From JAAYLU01 sp964458805 (GTDB taxonomy: Bacteria; Synergistota; Synergistia; Synergistales; Aminobacteriaceae): a stretch of 15,666 bases of DNA. Made by a program: the position numbers and the translations under genes. Location of the stretch: NCBI GenBank assembly GCA_964458805.1, contig CAYWKH010000052.1, forward strand, positions 1 to 15,666, in the 5' to 3' direction. Position 1 is the stretch's first letter; each line of letters begins with the position of its first letter. The notes beneath the pieces are model-generated. The model searched no databases. It saw only the letters and a list, made by a program, of their open reading frames with translations, and was not told the origin of the DNA. Below, piece by piece: positions 14,664 to 15,666 of this stretch.

Positions 14664-15407
14664 ATGAAGAAACTGCTGTTGGCGCTTCTCGCGCTCGTGG
14701 TTGCAGGTACCGCCGGTTGGGGAAACGTCTTGGAAAAAGACGTGCTCCTGGTCGGCACCGAGAGCACCTACCCCCCTTACGAATTCCGCGACGAGAACAA
14801 CGAACTCAAGGGCTTCGACATCGAGATGATGGAGACTATCGCCGAAAAGATTGGCAAGAAGATCGAGTGGGTGGACATGCCCTTCGACAGCCTCATTCCC
14901 TCACTGCTGGCGAATAAGATCGACCTCGTGGTGGCCGGTTTGAGCTGGACGCCCGAAAGGGCCAAGAGGGTGGCGTTCTCGGAGAACTACGAGATCTCAA
15001 TCAGCGCGTTCGTGACTGCCGAGGCCAACGACTCGCTGAAAGGAATGGACGACGTCAAAGGCAGGACGATCGCCGTGCAGCTTGGCACCGTCCAGGAAAC
15101 CTACCTGCACTCTCTCGACGGAGTGACGGTGAAGTCCTTCCAAAAGTTCGACGACTGCGTGCGCGAGGTCATCCTTGGTCGCGCCGACGCCACGTTCATG
15201 GACACTCCGGTCGCAAAGAGCTACGCGGGCCACGAGAGCTTCGCTGGAAAGATAAAGATCGCCTTCGAGGAGGAGATCAAGGGCGAGGGAAAGGCCATCG
15301 CGATGAACTTGGGCGAGAATGAACTGCTGGAGGCTGTCAACAAGGCCCTCGAGGAGCTTACCAACAGCGGTGAGCTCTTCGAGCTGATGGCCAAGTGGTT
15401 TGAATAA
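14664..15407 (+). CDS. Periplasmic amino-acid-binding protein of an ABC transporter (family 3)
   Basis: This 247-residue protein captures an amino acid in the periplasm for an ABC importer. Residues 1-20 form a signal peptide (Lys-Lys, then a Leu/Ala core ending near AGTAGWG) without a lipobox cysteine, so the mature protein should be soluble, which fits a two-membrane cell. Family 3 signatures are YPPYEF (36-41), LKGFDIEMM (48-56), KIDLVVAGLSWTPER (85-99), VQLGTVQE (138-145) and FMDTPVA (178-184). Arg99 and Asp180 are the expected clamps for the alpha-carboxylate and alpha-amino groups, with Thr142 near the carboxylate. Side-chain preference cannot be read securely. ATG 14664 follows AAGGGAG at 8 bases. 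A terminator comes straight after, so no permease or ATPase is co-transcribed. Confidence 0.95.
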   Translation: MKKLLLALLALVVAGTAGWGNVLEKDVLLVGTESTYPPYEFRDENNELKGFDIEMMETIAEKIGKKIEWVDMPFDSLIPSLLANKIDLVVAGLSWTPERAKRVAFSENYEISISAFVTAEANDSLKGMDDVKGRTIAVQLGTVQETYLHSLDGVTVKSFQKFDDCVREVILGRADATFMDTPVAKSYAGHESFAGKIKIAFEEEIKGEGKAIAMNLGENELLEAVNKALEELTNSGELFELMAKWFE

Positions 15408-15421
15408 AACCAGTCAGAGCC

Positions 15422-15447
15422 AGGGCCTCCCGACCGGGGGCCCTTTT
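15422..15447 (+). terminator. Rho-independent terminator after the binding-protein gene
   Basis: A 9-bp stem (15422-15430 with 15436-15444, one G-U pair) has a 5-base loop and ends in TTTT. It begins 15 bases after the stop codon, so the binding protein is probably a single-gene transcript. Confidence 0.85.
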
Positions 15448-15576
15448 CCACCCCTCGGCGGAGGCCATCACTTTCGCTTAAAGGTAACTGGTGCAGACAT
15501 GAGGAGTGCCGCATTGTCTTTAAGCTGTTGTTTCTCTATTGTTTATCGGAATGGACTCTGAAAGTGACGCGCCTTG

Positions 15577-15595
15577 AAAACCACGCGGTTTTTTT
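15577..15595. terminator. Possible weak terminator hairpin
   Basis: AAAACC (15577-15582) pairs with GGTTTT (15587-15592) around loop ACGC, within a run of seven Ts. The stem is short and AT-rich. On the minus strand it would lie about 50 bases past the partial tRNA at the right edge, where a terminator would make sense. The rest of 15448-15644 shows no gene. Confidence 0.3.
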
Positions 15596-15644
15596 GCGGG
15601 CTTTGAAATTTAGTGGATGCGTAGCGCTCGCATTTGCACAAAAA

Positions 15645-15666
15645 TGGCGGAGAAGGTGGGATTCAC
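15645..15666 (-). tRNA. Probable 3' end of a serine-type tRNA (partial, cut by the window edge)
   Basis: On the minus strand the last bases read as a tRNA 3' end: T-stem half CCCAC, acceptor half CTTCTCC, discriminator G, then CCA. G73 with a GGAGAAG-type acceptor fits tRNA-Ser. The visible T-loop part, GTGAAT, does not match the near-universal TTCRANT, because T55 and C56 are missing. Either the last bases are wrong (contig end), or this is a tRNA remnant, or it is chance. Only 22 bases are visible. Confidence 0.4.

Noticed and set aside
1..15666. CRISPR array, insertion sequence, phage or toxin-antitoxin genes
   Set aside because: I saw no regularly spaced repeats, transposase or integrase motifs, or small paired genes. 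The only tRNA fragment is at the edge and is too short to infer an attachment site.

Overview
The window looks like chromosome from a diderm, motile, amino-acid-using anaerobe, most probably a member of the Synergistota. That placement is an inference. It rests on a complete bacterial V/A-type ATPase operon in the Enterococcus ntp gene order, a soluble periplasmic amino-acid binding protein with a cleavable signal peptide and no lipobox, chemotaxis genes, moderately high GC, and the general look of the proteins. No ribosomal RNA or phylogenetic marker is present to prove it. A run of 10 Ns at 3563-3572 and a probable tRNA cut by the right edge suggest a draft assembly.

Layout. At the left edge, the last codons of a probable upstream gene run into a cheR chemoreceptor methyltransferase (56-859, +), which ends in a good intrinsic terminator. 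Positions 930-9537 on the minus strand hold nine tightly packed ATPase genes, transcribed H-I-K-E-C-F-A-B-D. They are driven by a near-consensus sigma70 promoter at 9605-9633. Upstream of that promoter, on the same strand, are a tRNA-Gly(CCC) with its own strong promoter, then the terminator and coding region of a dCache chemoreceptor (10002-12047, TTG start). Next come a LysE/RhtB-family exporter resembling EamB (12286-12885, +), a convergent 487-residue protein I do not recognise (12910-14373, -), and an amino-acid ABC-transporter binding protein (14664-15407, +) followed directly by a terminator. The last 22 bases look like the 3' end of a serine-type tRNA on the minus strand.

How the parts fit. 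The ATPase genes encode a full rotary enzyme: A3B3 head, D/F axle with C socket, E/H stalks, I stator and K ring. Subunit K carries every side chain that ligates Na+ in Enterococcus hirae NtpK, so I predict a Na+-coupled enzyme. The chemoreceptor carries the arginine, tryptophan, tyrosine and aspartate pattern of amino-acid-sensing dCache domains. The binding protein carries the family's amino-acid clamp residues, and the exporter belongs to an amino-acid efflux family. Sensing, uptake and efflux of amino acids therefore sit next to an ion-motive ATPase. CheR would methylate receptors such as this one.

I found no CRISPR array, insertion sequence, phage gene or clear new multi-gene system. The most open question is the unrecognised 487-residue protein. 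The most concrete data issue is the interrupted atpA, where about 50 more bases than the 10 Ns are probably missing.
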